A stretch of DNA of 64,000 nt from Ferrovibrio sp. (lineage in GTDB: Bacteria; Pseudomonadota; Alphaproteobacteria; Ferrovibrionales; Ferrovibrionaceae), in contig NZ_JAGOLP010000018.1 in the NCBI RefSeq assembly GCF_017994015.1, positions 1 through 64,000 on the forward strand. Direction: 5' to 3'. Under the pieces are notes generated by a model. That model saw only the letters and a program-made list of their open reading frames with translations. It did not search any database and was not told the origin of the DNA. Shown here piece by piece: positions 57,118 through 64,000 of the stretch (positions are counted from its first letter, which is position 1; each line of letters opens with the position of its first letter). The translations under genes were made by a program, and so were the position numbers.

Positions 57118-59547
57118 ATGGCGGAAGAGGCATACGGTATTGCCATCATCGGCGCAGGACCGGCCGGCTTGAGTGCTGCCGGGCGTGCTGCGGCGCGTGG
57201 CGTGAGCCATGTGCTGCTGGAACGCGCTGATCATGCCTCCGACACGATCTACAAATACCAGAAGGGCAAGTTTGTCATGGCCACGCCTGACATCCTGCCT
57301 TTACGTTCCGACATGTCGTTTGCCGCCGGCAGCCGCGAGCAGATTCTTGGTGCCTGGGACAGTGAGATAGCCGCGACCCGAATGAATATCCGCTACAACG
57401 CCGAAGTGACCGGCGTGAGCGGCAGTCGCGGCAATTTTCAGATCAAGCTGGCCGATGGCAGCAGTATCCGCGCCGAATGCGTGGTGCTCTCGATTGGCTT
57501 GCAGGGCAACATCAACAAGGTGAACTGCCCAGGCGCCGACCTGCCGATGGTGCAGTATCAGCTCGACGATCCCGACGCATACGAGGGCGAGCGTATCGTG
57601 GTGATCGGCGCCGGCGACAGCGCGATCGAAAATGCCGTGGCGCTGGCCAAGCAGAATACCGTGGCCATCGTCAATCGGCGTGGCGAATTTGCCCGTGCCA
57701 AACAGGGCAACCTGAACGCCATTACCGCTGCCATCGAAAACAATACGATCCAGGCACATTTCAATTCATCGCCGGCCAAGATTGAGCCTGGGCAGATGAC
57801 ACTGAAAACGGCGGAAGGCACCGCCATCGTGGCCTGCGACCGCATCATCGCCCGCCTGGGCGCCACCGCGCCGCGCAAATTCATTGAAAGCTGCGGCGTC
57901 AGCTTCCCCTCCGCCGATCCCGGCGCGCTGCCTGAGGTGAGCCCACAATACGAATCCAATGTGCCGGGCCTTTATATCATCGGCGCGCTGGCCGGTTATC
58001 CGCTGATCAAGCAGGCGATGAACCAGGGCTATGAGGTGGTGGAATTCATCCTCGGCCATGCCGTGAAGCCGGCCGACGAGCCTTTGCTGGCCGAGAAATT
58101 CAAGGTGCTGGGTCAGGCCGATGTGGATGCCGTGCTGGCCACCATCCGCGCCAATGTGCCGCTTTTTGCCGAACTCAACCCGCTGGTGCTGCGCGAACTG
58201 ATTCTCGATTCAAACATCCATGTGCCAAAAGCCAATGACGTGGTGTTTCGGCGCAACGACTATTCCAACAGCTTCTACACCATCGTTTCCGGCAATGTGT
58301 ATATCCAGGTTGATCCAACCGATCCAAGCAAGCTGGTATCGCTGGGCCAGGGGGAATTCTTCGGTGAGATGGGGCTGATATCCGGCCGCCGCCGCAGCGC
58401 CACGGTGCTGGCCGGCAGCCAATGCGTGCTGGTGGAAACCAGTCGGCGCAGCATGCTCAAGCTGCTCAATTCGGCAGCCCCGGTGCGCCGGGTGCTTGAC
58501 CGCAAGGCTGCCGAGCGGCAGATCCAGCGCAATCTGGCACCCAACGCCCCGCGCAACATCCTCGAAGCCGTAGCCGATGTGGCCGAGTTCAAAACCTTCG
58601 CCCCGAACCAGACTCTGTTCGAGGAAGGCGACAAGGGCGATGCACTACACATCATCCGCACTGGCTCGGTGCTGGTGCAGCGCCGCATCGGCGGCCGCGA
58701 TGTGGTGCTGTCCTATCTGGCTGCCGGCAATTATGTTGGCGAGATGGCGCTGCTGGCCGACCTACCGCGTTCGGCCACGGTGCGCGCCGCGGTGGCTACC
58801 GAAACCATCAGCATCCCGGCCGATGCCTTCCGCAGACTGGTGGATAGCGCCCCGGCGCTGAAGGCCGAACTGGAACGCAGCTTCCGCGACCGCATCATGG
58901 CGAATGAGCGCGCCGAGAGCCGGCCCGATGCGGGCAACATCATCCAGTTCCTGATCGAGCAGGGTGTGGGCGAAGCCACCGACGTGCTGCTGATTGACGA
59001 AAGCCTGTGCGTGCGCTGCGACAATTGCGAGAAGGCCTGCGCCGATACGCATCAGGGCGTGTCGCGGCTCGACCGCGAAGCCGGCCCGACCTATGCCTCG
59101 ATCCATGTGCCGACTTCATGCCGGCATTGCGAACACCCACATTGCATGGCGGATTGCCCGCCGGATGCCATCCACCGCGCCCGCAATGGTGAGGTCTATA
59201 TCACCGATGCGTGCATCGGCTGCGGCAATTGCGAACGTAACTGCCCCTATGGCGTGATCCGCATGGCGGCGCCAACCCCGCCCAAGCGCAGCGGACTGCT
59301 CTCCTGGCTGTTCCTCGGTTTGGGCGTGGAGCCAGGGGTGGAGATCGACCACCATCACGAGCCAGTGCCGCAGGCCAAGCCAGGCGGTGCGCCGCCCGAG
59401 CCGAAGCGCAAGAAGGCCGTGAAATGCGATATGTGCAAGGACCAGCATGGCGGCCCGGCCTGCGTGCGTGCCTGCCCCACCGGCGCCGCGATCCGCGTCA
59501 GCCCCGAGCAATTCCTTTCGCTCGCCTCTTTGACACGGGAGCGATGA
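57118..59547 (+). CDS. Flavoprotein-cyclic nucleotide-binding-ferredoxin fusion oxidoreductase
   Basis: 809 residues, cytosolic. (1) FAD/NAD(P) oxidoreductase, 1-320: IIGAGPAGLSAAG at 10-22 and second Rossmann VVIGAGDSAIENA at 161-173, thioredoxin-reductase-like but without the C-x-x-C redox pair. (2) Two cNMP-binding domains, about 345-460 (FGEMGLISGRRRSATV) and 485-595 (VGEMALLADLPRSATV), each with a phosphate-binding cassette. (3) Ferredoxin region, 628-795, with 16 cysteines in four groups (631/634/637/641, 668/671/676/680, 699/702/705/709, 770/773/782/786), as in DmsB/HybA four-cluster subunits. It would pass electrons from NAD(P)H to the membrane partner encoded next. Start 57118 is preferred; 57106 is possible. 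Confidence 0.88.
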   Translation: MAEEAYGIAIIGAGPAGLSAAGRAAARGVSHVLLERADHASDTIYKYQKGKFVMATPDILPLRSDMSFAAGSREQILGAWDSEIAATRMNIRYNAEVTGVSGSRGNFQIKLADGSSIRAECVVLSIGLQGNINKVNCPGADLPMVQYQLDDPDAYEGERIVVIGAGDSAIENAVALAKQNTVAIVNRRGEFARAKQGNLNAITAAIENNTIQAHFNSSPAKIEPGQMTLKTAEGTAIVACDRIIARLGATAPRKFIESCGVSFPSADPGALPEVSPQYESNVPGLYIIGALAGYPLIKQAMNQGYEVVEFILGHAVKPADEPLLAEKFKVLGQADVDAVLATIRANVPLFAELNPLVLRELILDSNIHVPKANDVVFRRNDYSNSFYTIVSGNVYIQVDPTDPSKLVSLGQGEFFGEMGLISGRRRSATVLAGSQCVLVETSRRSMLKLLNSAAPVRRVLDRKAAERQIQRNLAPNAPRNILEAVADVAEFKTFAPNQTLFEEGDKGDALHIIRTGSVLVQRRIGGRDVVLSYLAAGNYVGEMALLADLPRSATVRAAVATETISIPADAFRRLVDSAPALKAELERSFRDRIMANERAESRPDAGNIIQFLIEQGVGEATDVLLIDESLCVRCDNCEKACADTHQGVSRLDREAGPTYASIHVPTSCRHCEHPHCMADCPPDAIHRARNGEVYITDACIGCGNCERNCPYGVIRMAAPTPPKRSGLLSWLFLGLGVEPGVEIDHHHEPVPQAKPGGAPPEPKRKKAVKCDMCKDQHGGPACVRACPTGAAIRVSPEQFLSLASLTRER

Positions 59548-59554
59548 CGCCAGC

Positions 59555-60424
59555 ATGAGCGCGGAAGTAGCCCCACCCTCCCGCATCGAAGCCACCCACC
59601 ACGAATCAGTGCTGGTGTATCGCAGCTTCCGTTACCTGAAGCTGGCGGCCCTGACCTGTCTGCTGGCGGCACTGGCCTATGCCATCCACGATCCGCAGCC
59701 GATGCCGAATGGCGGCACCTGGCTTGGCTATATCCTCGGCACGCTCAGCCTTGCCATCATCCTGTTCCTGGCCTGGTTCGGCATCCGCAAGCGGCAATAC
59801 GGGCCAAGCAGCAGCCGCCTGGCCGACTGGCTCTCGGCGCATGTCTATCTCGGCCTGTCGCTGATTGTGCTGGCCACCCTGCATACCGGCTTCCAGCTTG
59901 GCTGGAATGTGCATACCCTGGCTTATGGCCTGATGCTGCTGGTGATCCTCTCCGGCGCTTTCGGCGTCTACACCTATATCCGCTATCCGCAATTGATGAC
60001 CGAGAACCGGCGCGGCATGGGCCTGCTGCAACTGATGGGCCAGATTGCGCAATTGGATCGCGAAATGCGCCGGCTTGGCCTGCCGCTCAGCGAAGCCGTG
60101 AACAAGGCGCTGCTTTCCGCCGCCAATGAAACCCGCATCGGCGGCAATTTCTGGCAGCAATTGCGCGGTTATGATCCGCATTGCGCCACTACCCGCGCCC
60201 GCCTGCTGATGACCCATCTGGCCGAGCATGAAGCCGGCAATTCAGCCGCGATGCGGCAATTGCTCGGCCTGCTGACCCGCAAGGAAGCCCTGCTCGGCCG
60301 CGCCCGCCGCGATGTGCAGCTTGCCGCCCTGCTGAAAGCCTGGCTGTTTGTGCATGTACCGCTCACCTTTGCGCTGCTGGCTGCGCTGTTTGCGCATGTC
60401 TTCAGCGTTTTCTTCTACTGGTGA
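59555..60424 (+). CDS. Five-helix membrane protein, probable di-haem cytochrome b
   Basis: 289 residues. Transmembrane helices at about 27-44, 57-77, 94-116, 121-142 and 262-287, with a 115-residue soluble segment (145-260) between helices 4 and 5. His96 and His110 in helix 3 and His267 and His281 in helix 5 are each 14 residues apart (H-x13-H twice), the spacing by which cytochrome b-type proteins bind two stacked b haems. It sits 7 bases after the ferredoxin-fusion gene and 3 before the cytochrome c gene, so it is well placed to move electrons across the membrane. No closer family is recognised. Confidence 0.78.
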   Translation: MSAEVAPPSRIEATHHESVLVYRSFRYLKLAALTCLLAALAYAIHDPQPMPNGGTWLGYILGTLSLAIILFLAWFGIRKRQYGPSSSRLADWLSAHVYLGLSLIVLATLHTGFQLGWNVHTLAYGLMLLVILSGAFGVYTYIRYPQLMTENRRGMGLLQLMGQIAQLDREMRRLGLPLSEAVNKALLSAANETRIGGNFWQQLRGYDPHCATTRARLLMTHLAEHEAGNSAAMRQLLGLLTRKEALLGRARRDVQLAALLKAWLFVHVPLTFALLAALFAHVFSVFFYW

Positions 60425-60427
60425 GCC

Positions 60428-62188
60428 ATGCGCCTGCAACTGCTTGAAATCACCAGGCGCAGCAACGGTTCGGAGAGCCGGCGCGAACATGTGATTGAGG
60501 CCGGCACGATCCGCATCGGGCGCTCGGCGCAATGCGAAGTGCATATCGCCGATCCGCGTGTGCTGCTGCATCAGGCGATCATCGAACACCATGCCGTTGG
60601 CCCGGTGATCGTGGCCGAGCCCGAAGCGGAAACGCTCAAAGTAAATGGCCGGGATTTGACCTCGCATCCGCTGCGGCTGGATGATCGTGTGGAACTGGGC
60701 CCCTATCGCCTCACCGTGCGCCCGGCGCCGGATGGCTTTGACCTGTCGCTGAAACTGACCACCCAGGGCGCACCGGCCGATGAACTGGCTGAACTAACGG
60801 CGCGCAGCCGCACCGATTTTGCCAGTGTCGGCCTGGGCCGGCGCGGCTGGTCGTATCTGCTGGCACTGGCCGTGCTGATCGTGTTCATGGCCCTGCCGCT
60901 GGCCGGGCGCTTTTTCAAGCCAAACCTGGAAACAGCCGGCACCAGCCAGTCCGGCATGATGGGCCTGGCCACACATTGGCCGGCCAATGCCGACAAGGTC
61001 TGGCTTTCGGGCGAAATTTCCAATCCGCATAAATTCTTTGGCGCCACCTGCGAGGCCTGCCACCAGACTCCCTTTGTGCAGGTGCGCGACAATTCCTGCC
61101 TGACCTGCCATGGCAATATCCGCCACCATGCCGATCCAGCCGAAGCCCGCATGGCCGGACTCCAGGATGCCTCTTGCCAGGGCTGCCACAAGGAGCATAA
61201 CGGCGCCCAGGTGGCGATCCTGCGTTCGGATGCCTTCTGCACCTCTTGCCATAGCGACCTGTCACTCCAGATGCCCACAACCAAACTGCTTGATGTGGGC
61301 GATTTTGAACGCAAGCACCCGCAATTCCGCCCCACGGTGCAGAGCGAGACCAGCGATAGCGGCTGGATGCGCGTTTCGCTTGACGATAATCCGCGGCCGC
61401 GCGATCTCTCCGGCCTGAAATTTCCGCATGACAAGCATCTGGTGAGCAATGGTGTGCGCCATCCGGAGATGGGCAATGTGAAACTGGAATGTGGCTCCTG
61501 CCACAAGCCGGATAGCGGCGCTGTCAGTTTTCAGCCAATCCGCTTTGCCGCGGATTGCCAGGGCTGTCACAAGCTGGCCTTCGAAACCCAGGCGCCACAG
61601 CGCGAGATGCCGCATGGCAGCGCCACCAAAGCCAAGGAATTTGTGCGCGATTTTTATGCCGCGCGCGCCTTGGCGGGTGGCCTCGACGACCCGGCTGCAC
61701 CCGACGTGGTGCGCCGCCGACCGGGCCAGAGCCTGAGCGCCGCCGAAAAGCTGGAAGCGCTGGCCTGGGCCGACAGCAAGGCAAAGGCCGTGCTGAGCGG
61801 CAAATTCGGCCCCGGCCTATGCGGCGAGTGCCACAATCTCAAGGATGGCGAAGACGGCCTGTTTGACGTTGCCGCGCCGGAGATTCCGCCGATCTGGCAG
61901 CCGCTGAGCCGTTTCCCGCATCAGCGCCATCGCGAAGTGAGCTGCACCGAATGCCACAAGGCGCCAAATTCTGTGGCCGCCACCGACCTGCTGCTGCCCG
62001 GCATAACCACCTGCCGCAATTGCCATGGCGGCGAGAAAGCCAGTGAGAAGGTGGCGACAAGCTGTGTTGCCTGCCACAAATTCCACCAGCCCGGCATGCC
62101 GACTATGCGGCATGGCGCCAAGGCAGCGCAGTTGCCCAGCCTGGGCCATCCGCCACTGGTAACTTTGGCAAAAGGCGACGAGCCATGA
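60428..62188 (+). CDS. FHA domain-TM-decahaem cytochrome c fusion
   Basis: 586 residues. Residues 1-100 form an FHA-like domain (GTIRIGRSAQCEVHIADPRVLLHQAII...LRLDDRVELGPYRLTV); Gly31-Arg32 and His48 of the FHA motifs are present but the Ser of S-x-x-H is Val45, so phosphothreonine binding is doubtful. A single transmembrane helix follows at about 141-161. The remaining 420 residues have ten C-x-x-C-H haem sites (Cys at about 208, 224, 250, 271, 355, 377, 465, 506, 529 and 546), in the style of c3/c7 cytochromes. No signal peptide: FHA inside, haems in the periplasm. It ends in an ATGA overlap with the next gene. Confidence 0.9.
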   Translation: MRLQLLEITRRSNGSESRREHVIEAGTIRIGRSAQCEVHIADPRVLLHQAIIEHHAVGPVIVAEPEAETLKVNGRDLTSHPLRLDDRVELGPYRLTVRPAPDGFDLSLKLTTQGAPADELAELTARSRTDFASVGLGRRGWSYLLALAVLIVFMALPLAGRFFKPNLETAGTSQSGMMGLATHWPANADKVWLSGEISNPHKFFGATCEACHQTPFVQVRDNSCLTCHGNIRHHADPAEARMAGLQDASCQGCHKEHNGAQVAILRSDAFCTSCHSDLSLQMPTTKLLDVGDFERKHPQFRPTVQSETSDSGWMRVSLDDNPRPRDLSGLKFPHDKHLVSNGVRHPEMGNVKLECGSCHKPDSGAVSFQPIRFAADCQGCHKLAFETQAPQREMPHGSATKAKEFVRDFYAARALAGGLDDPAAPDVVRRRPGQSLSAAEKLEALAWADSKAKAVLSGKFGPGLCGECHNLKDGEDGLFDVAAPEIPPIWQPLSRFPHQRHREVSCTECHKAPNSVAATDLLLPGITTCRNCHGGEKASEKVATSCVACHKFHQPGMPTMRHGAKAAQLPSLGHPPLVTLAKGDEP

Positions 62189-62610
62189 AGAGGCTTGCAC
62201 TCGCCTTCCTGCTGCTGCTGGCACCGGCTGCCCAAGCACAGAACACAATGGGCAAGCCGCTGACCGAGGCCGGCAGCAGCATTGCTGCGCCGGTGAAACT
62301 GACGCCGGGCGTGGCGCAGCGCCTGCAAGTGACCGTGCCGCTGGCTGGCGACCGGCCCAGCGCCACCCATGTTTTTGCCCGCTTTGGCAATAACCAGCCG
62401 ATGCAGCGCAACAATGAAGGCTATTGGCTGCCCTGGTCGGGGGCGCGGGACGACCTGATCGACAATCGCTTGCAGCCAAGCGGCGACAGCCTGACATTCA
62501 AGATTGCCGATGAAGACCTGAGCGGCGCTTTCCTGCCCGTTCACATCTTTGTTGCCTATCGGGTTGGCAGCAGCTTCAAATATGGTTCCTTCATGCTGGT
62601 GCAGCCATGA
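62185..62610 (+). CDS. Small secreted protein of the redox operon
   Basis: 141 residues, not recognised. Signal peptide LALAFLLLLAPAAQA; a mature beta-rich domain with APVKLTPGVAQRLQVTVPLAGDRPS, HVFARFGNNQPMQRNNEGYWLPWSG and FLPVHIFVAYRVGSSFKYGSFMLV, suggesting an immunoglobulin-like sandwich. It has no cysteine or haem motif. Overlaps both neighbours by 4 bases (ATGA), so it is certainly part of the operon. Confidence 0.78.
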   Translation: MKRLALAFLLLLAPAAQAQNTMGKPLTEAGSSIAAPVKLTPGVAQRLQVTVPLAGDRPSATHVFARFGNNQPMQRNNEGYWLPWSGARDDLIDNRLQPSGDSLTFKIADEDLSGAFLPVHIFVAYRVGSSFKYGSFMLVQP

Positions 62611-64000
62611 AGCGCCTGCTCGCCGCCCTGCTTTTCATCGTCCTGGCCGGACACGCTCAGGCGCAGGCCTTGAGCGCGCCGGATGTGAACCTGATCCTGA
62701 GCCGCGCGGTGCAGGAAGCCCAGGCGCGCGGCACCAATGCCACCATTGCGGTGGTGGATCGGATTGGCAATGTGCTGGCCGTGCATCGCATCGGCGGCGC
62801 GGTAAATGTCACGATCACATCAGGGCGTGGCATCGCCGCCGGCAACGGGCTGGAACAGGTCAGCCTGGACAGCACTTTTGCCGCCATCGCCAAGGCCATC
62901 ACCGGCGCCTATCTGTCCTCCAGCGGCAATGCCTTCACCACCCGCACCGCCAGCCAGATTGTGCAAGAGCATTTCAACGTCGGCGAAACCAATCAGGCCG
63001 CCGGGCCGCTTTTTGGCGTGCAATTCAGCCAGTTGCCTTGTTCCGACCTGATGAGCGGCGGCGATGTGGTGGGCGGAATCGGCCCGCGCCGCTCGCCGTT
63101 GGGCCTGTCCGCCGATCCGGGCGGCATGCCGCTTTATATCAACGGCCAGGTGGTGGGCGGCATCGGTGTGATTGCCGATGGCATCTACGGCCTGGACCGC
63201 GATATCAGCAATTACGACCGCGATCTTGACGAATTGATCGCCCTGGCCGGCCAGAGCGGCTTTGCCCCGCCCGAGGAGATCAAGGCCTATCGCATTGCCG
63301 TGGATGGCCGTCTGCTGCGCTATGCCGATGTGGATGAGCGCGACCTGCTGAGCAATCCAGGTGCCGCACCCGCAGGGCCGGCAGCCGGCACCCTGGTGAC
63401 CGTGGCCGGCTATTTCACTGCCGGCGGTGGTGTGCGCGCCGGCGTCACCTATGGCAGTGCTGCATCAGGTATACAGTCTGATGCCTCGGCCACGGCACCG
63501 CAATTCCCCGGCTTGCCGGCGGCCACTTTTGTGCTGACCGACGGCGCCGGCACCAACCGCTATCCGCCCACCAACAGCACCGCCGCTTCGCTTGCAGCCG
63601 GCGACCGCATGACGGCGGCGGAAGTGCAGCGCATCCTGCAAGCCGCCTTGCTGGTGGCGTTTCAGGCCCGGGCCCAGATCAGGCGGCCGCTGGGCAGCTT
63701 TGCCGAAGTCACTGTTTCGGTGATCGATGTTGAAGCCGCTATCCTGGGCATTGCGCGTACCCGCGATGCGCCGATCTTCGGCACTGATGTCAGCTTGCAG
63801 AAAGCCCGCAGCGCCGCTTTCTTTTCACGAACCACTGCCTTTGCCGAACTGAATGCGGCCGGTGGCACGGTGCCGAATTATGCCACAGCGGCCCGCGCCT
63901 TCATTGGCGGCAATGCCCTGGCCGATGGCACCGCCTATTCGGCACGCGGCCTGGGCAATCTGGCCCGGCCGTTTTATCCCGATGGCATCACCAGCAACGG
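62607..64000 (+). CDS. Secreted tandem GlcG/HbpS-type (haem-binding-like) protein, 3' end outside window
   Basis: At least 464 residues; the frame is still open at the window end. Signal peptide LLAALLFIVLAGHAQA. Two GlcG/HbpS-type domains: the first from about 25 (VNLILSRAVQEAQARGTNATIAVVDRIGNVLAVHRIGG...DSTFAAIAKAITGAYLS), including GGMPLYINGQVVGGIGVIADG near 175; the second from about 335 (VQRILQAALLVAFQARAQIRRPLGSFAEVTVSVIDVEAAILGIARTRDAPIFGTDVSLQKARSAAFFSR). Members of this family can bind haem or small molecules. The start overlaps the previous stop as ATGA. Confidence 0.85.
   Translation, partial: MKRLLAALLFIVLAGHAQAQALSAPDVNLILSRAVQEAQARGTNATIAVVDRIGNVLAVHRIGGAVNVTITSGRGIAAGNGLEQVSLDSTFAAIAKAITGAYLSSSGNAFTTRTASQIVQEHFNVGETNQAAGPLFGVQFSQLPCSDLMSGGDVVGGIGPRRSPLGLSADPGGMPLYINGQVVGGIGVIADGIYGLDRDISNYDRDLDELIALAGQSGFAPPEEIKAYRIAVDGRLLRYADVDERDLLSNPGAAPAGPAAGTLVTVAGYFTAGGGVRAGVTYGSAASGIQSDASATAPQFPGLPAATFVLTDGAGTNRYPPTNSTAASLAAGDRMTAAEVQRILQAALLVAFQARAQIRRPLGSFAEVTVSVIDVEAAILGIARTRDAPIFGTDVSLQKARSAAFFSRTTAFAELNAAGGTVPNYATAARAFIGGNALADGTAYSARGLGNLARPFYPDGITSN

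Noticed and set aside
57118..59547. Crp/Fnr-type transcription factor
   Set aside because: Two cyclic-nucleotide-binding domains are present but there is no helix-turn-helix; the rest is redox enzyme.
60428..60800. FHA domain as a sign of a type VI secretion or kinase signalling locus
   Set aside because: No T6SS, kinase or phosphatase gene is in the window, and the domain is part of a cytochrome chain.

Overview
The window is about 64 kb of GC-rich (by eye roughly 63-65 %) bacterial chromosome, densely packed, with no mobile element, CRISPR array, rRNA or tRNA that I can see. The gene set suggests a free-living alphaproteobacterium, probably Rhodospirillales-like. The grounds are an atpHAGDC operon without the Fo genes, an sfsA-map-radC string, DUF1289 and DUF1223 proteins, BluB, and a pair of 9-5-9 palindromic repeats of a type common in that class. 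The taxonomic placement is inference from gene content only.

Layout. 1-3.7 kb: the end of a DUF1223 protein, a GNAT acetyltransferase, a Nudix hydrolase and HtpG. 3.8-8.5 kb (minus): a four-gene Gld-type ABC system (ATPase, permease, GldG-like, DUF4340). 8.6-12.5 kb (plus): DUF1289 plus an oppBCDF-type peptide/nickel ABC importer without a binding protein. 12.5-14.8 kb (minus): a CinA-like protein, a Rap1a/Tai-like secreted protein and three tandem paralogous lipoproteins. 14.8-17.1 kb (plus): sfsA, map, radC. 17.2-26.3 kb: an envelope/glycan block with a TIM-barrel-like lipoprotein, VanZ-like protein, Thr-nucleophile sulfatase-like enzyme and small secreted protein in one overlapping operon, then a GT2 glycosyltransferase, an O-antigen-ligase-like membrane protein and a lipoprotein hydrolase. 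26.4-31.8 kb: an autotransporter-domain protein, a TPP riboswitch with thiC, a Tim44-domain protein and bluB. 31.8-36.8 kb (minus): atpHAGDC with an intrinsic terminator. 37-43.9 kb: an orphan periplasmic binding protein, mutY, a crotonase, an unusual EF-G paralogue and a large unknown with a PilZ-like tail.

43.9-56.9 kb (minus) is a complete type II secretion operon. It is transcribed from two uncharacterised secreted proteins (MORN-repeat/Tyr-Pro-Gln-rich, then PPC-like) into gspO-E-F-G-H-I-J-K-L-M-C-D, nearly every junction being an overlap of a few bases.

57.1-64 kb (plus, divergent from the T2SS operon) is the most unusual part. It encodes a flavoprotein fused to two cyclic-nucleotide-binding domains and a 16-cysteine ferredoxin region; a five-helix protein with two H-x13-H pairs typical of di-haem cytochrome b; an FHA domain-TM-decahaem cytochrome c fusion; a small secreted protein; and a secreted tandem GlcG/HbpS-type protein that runs off the window. 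Together they read as a signal-gated electron conduit from cytoplasmic NAD(P)H through the inner membrane to periplasmic haems. That function is my inference; the domains and motifs are visible in the sequence.
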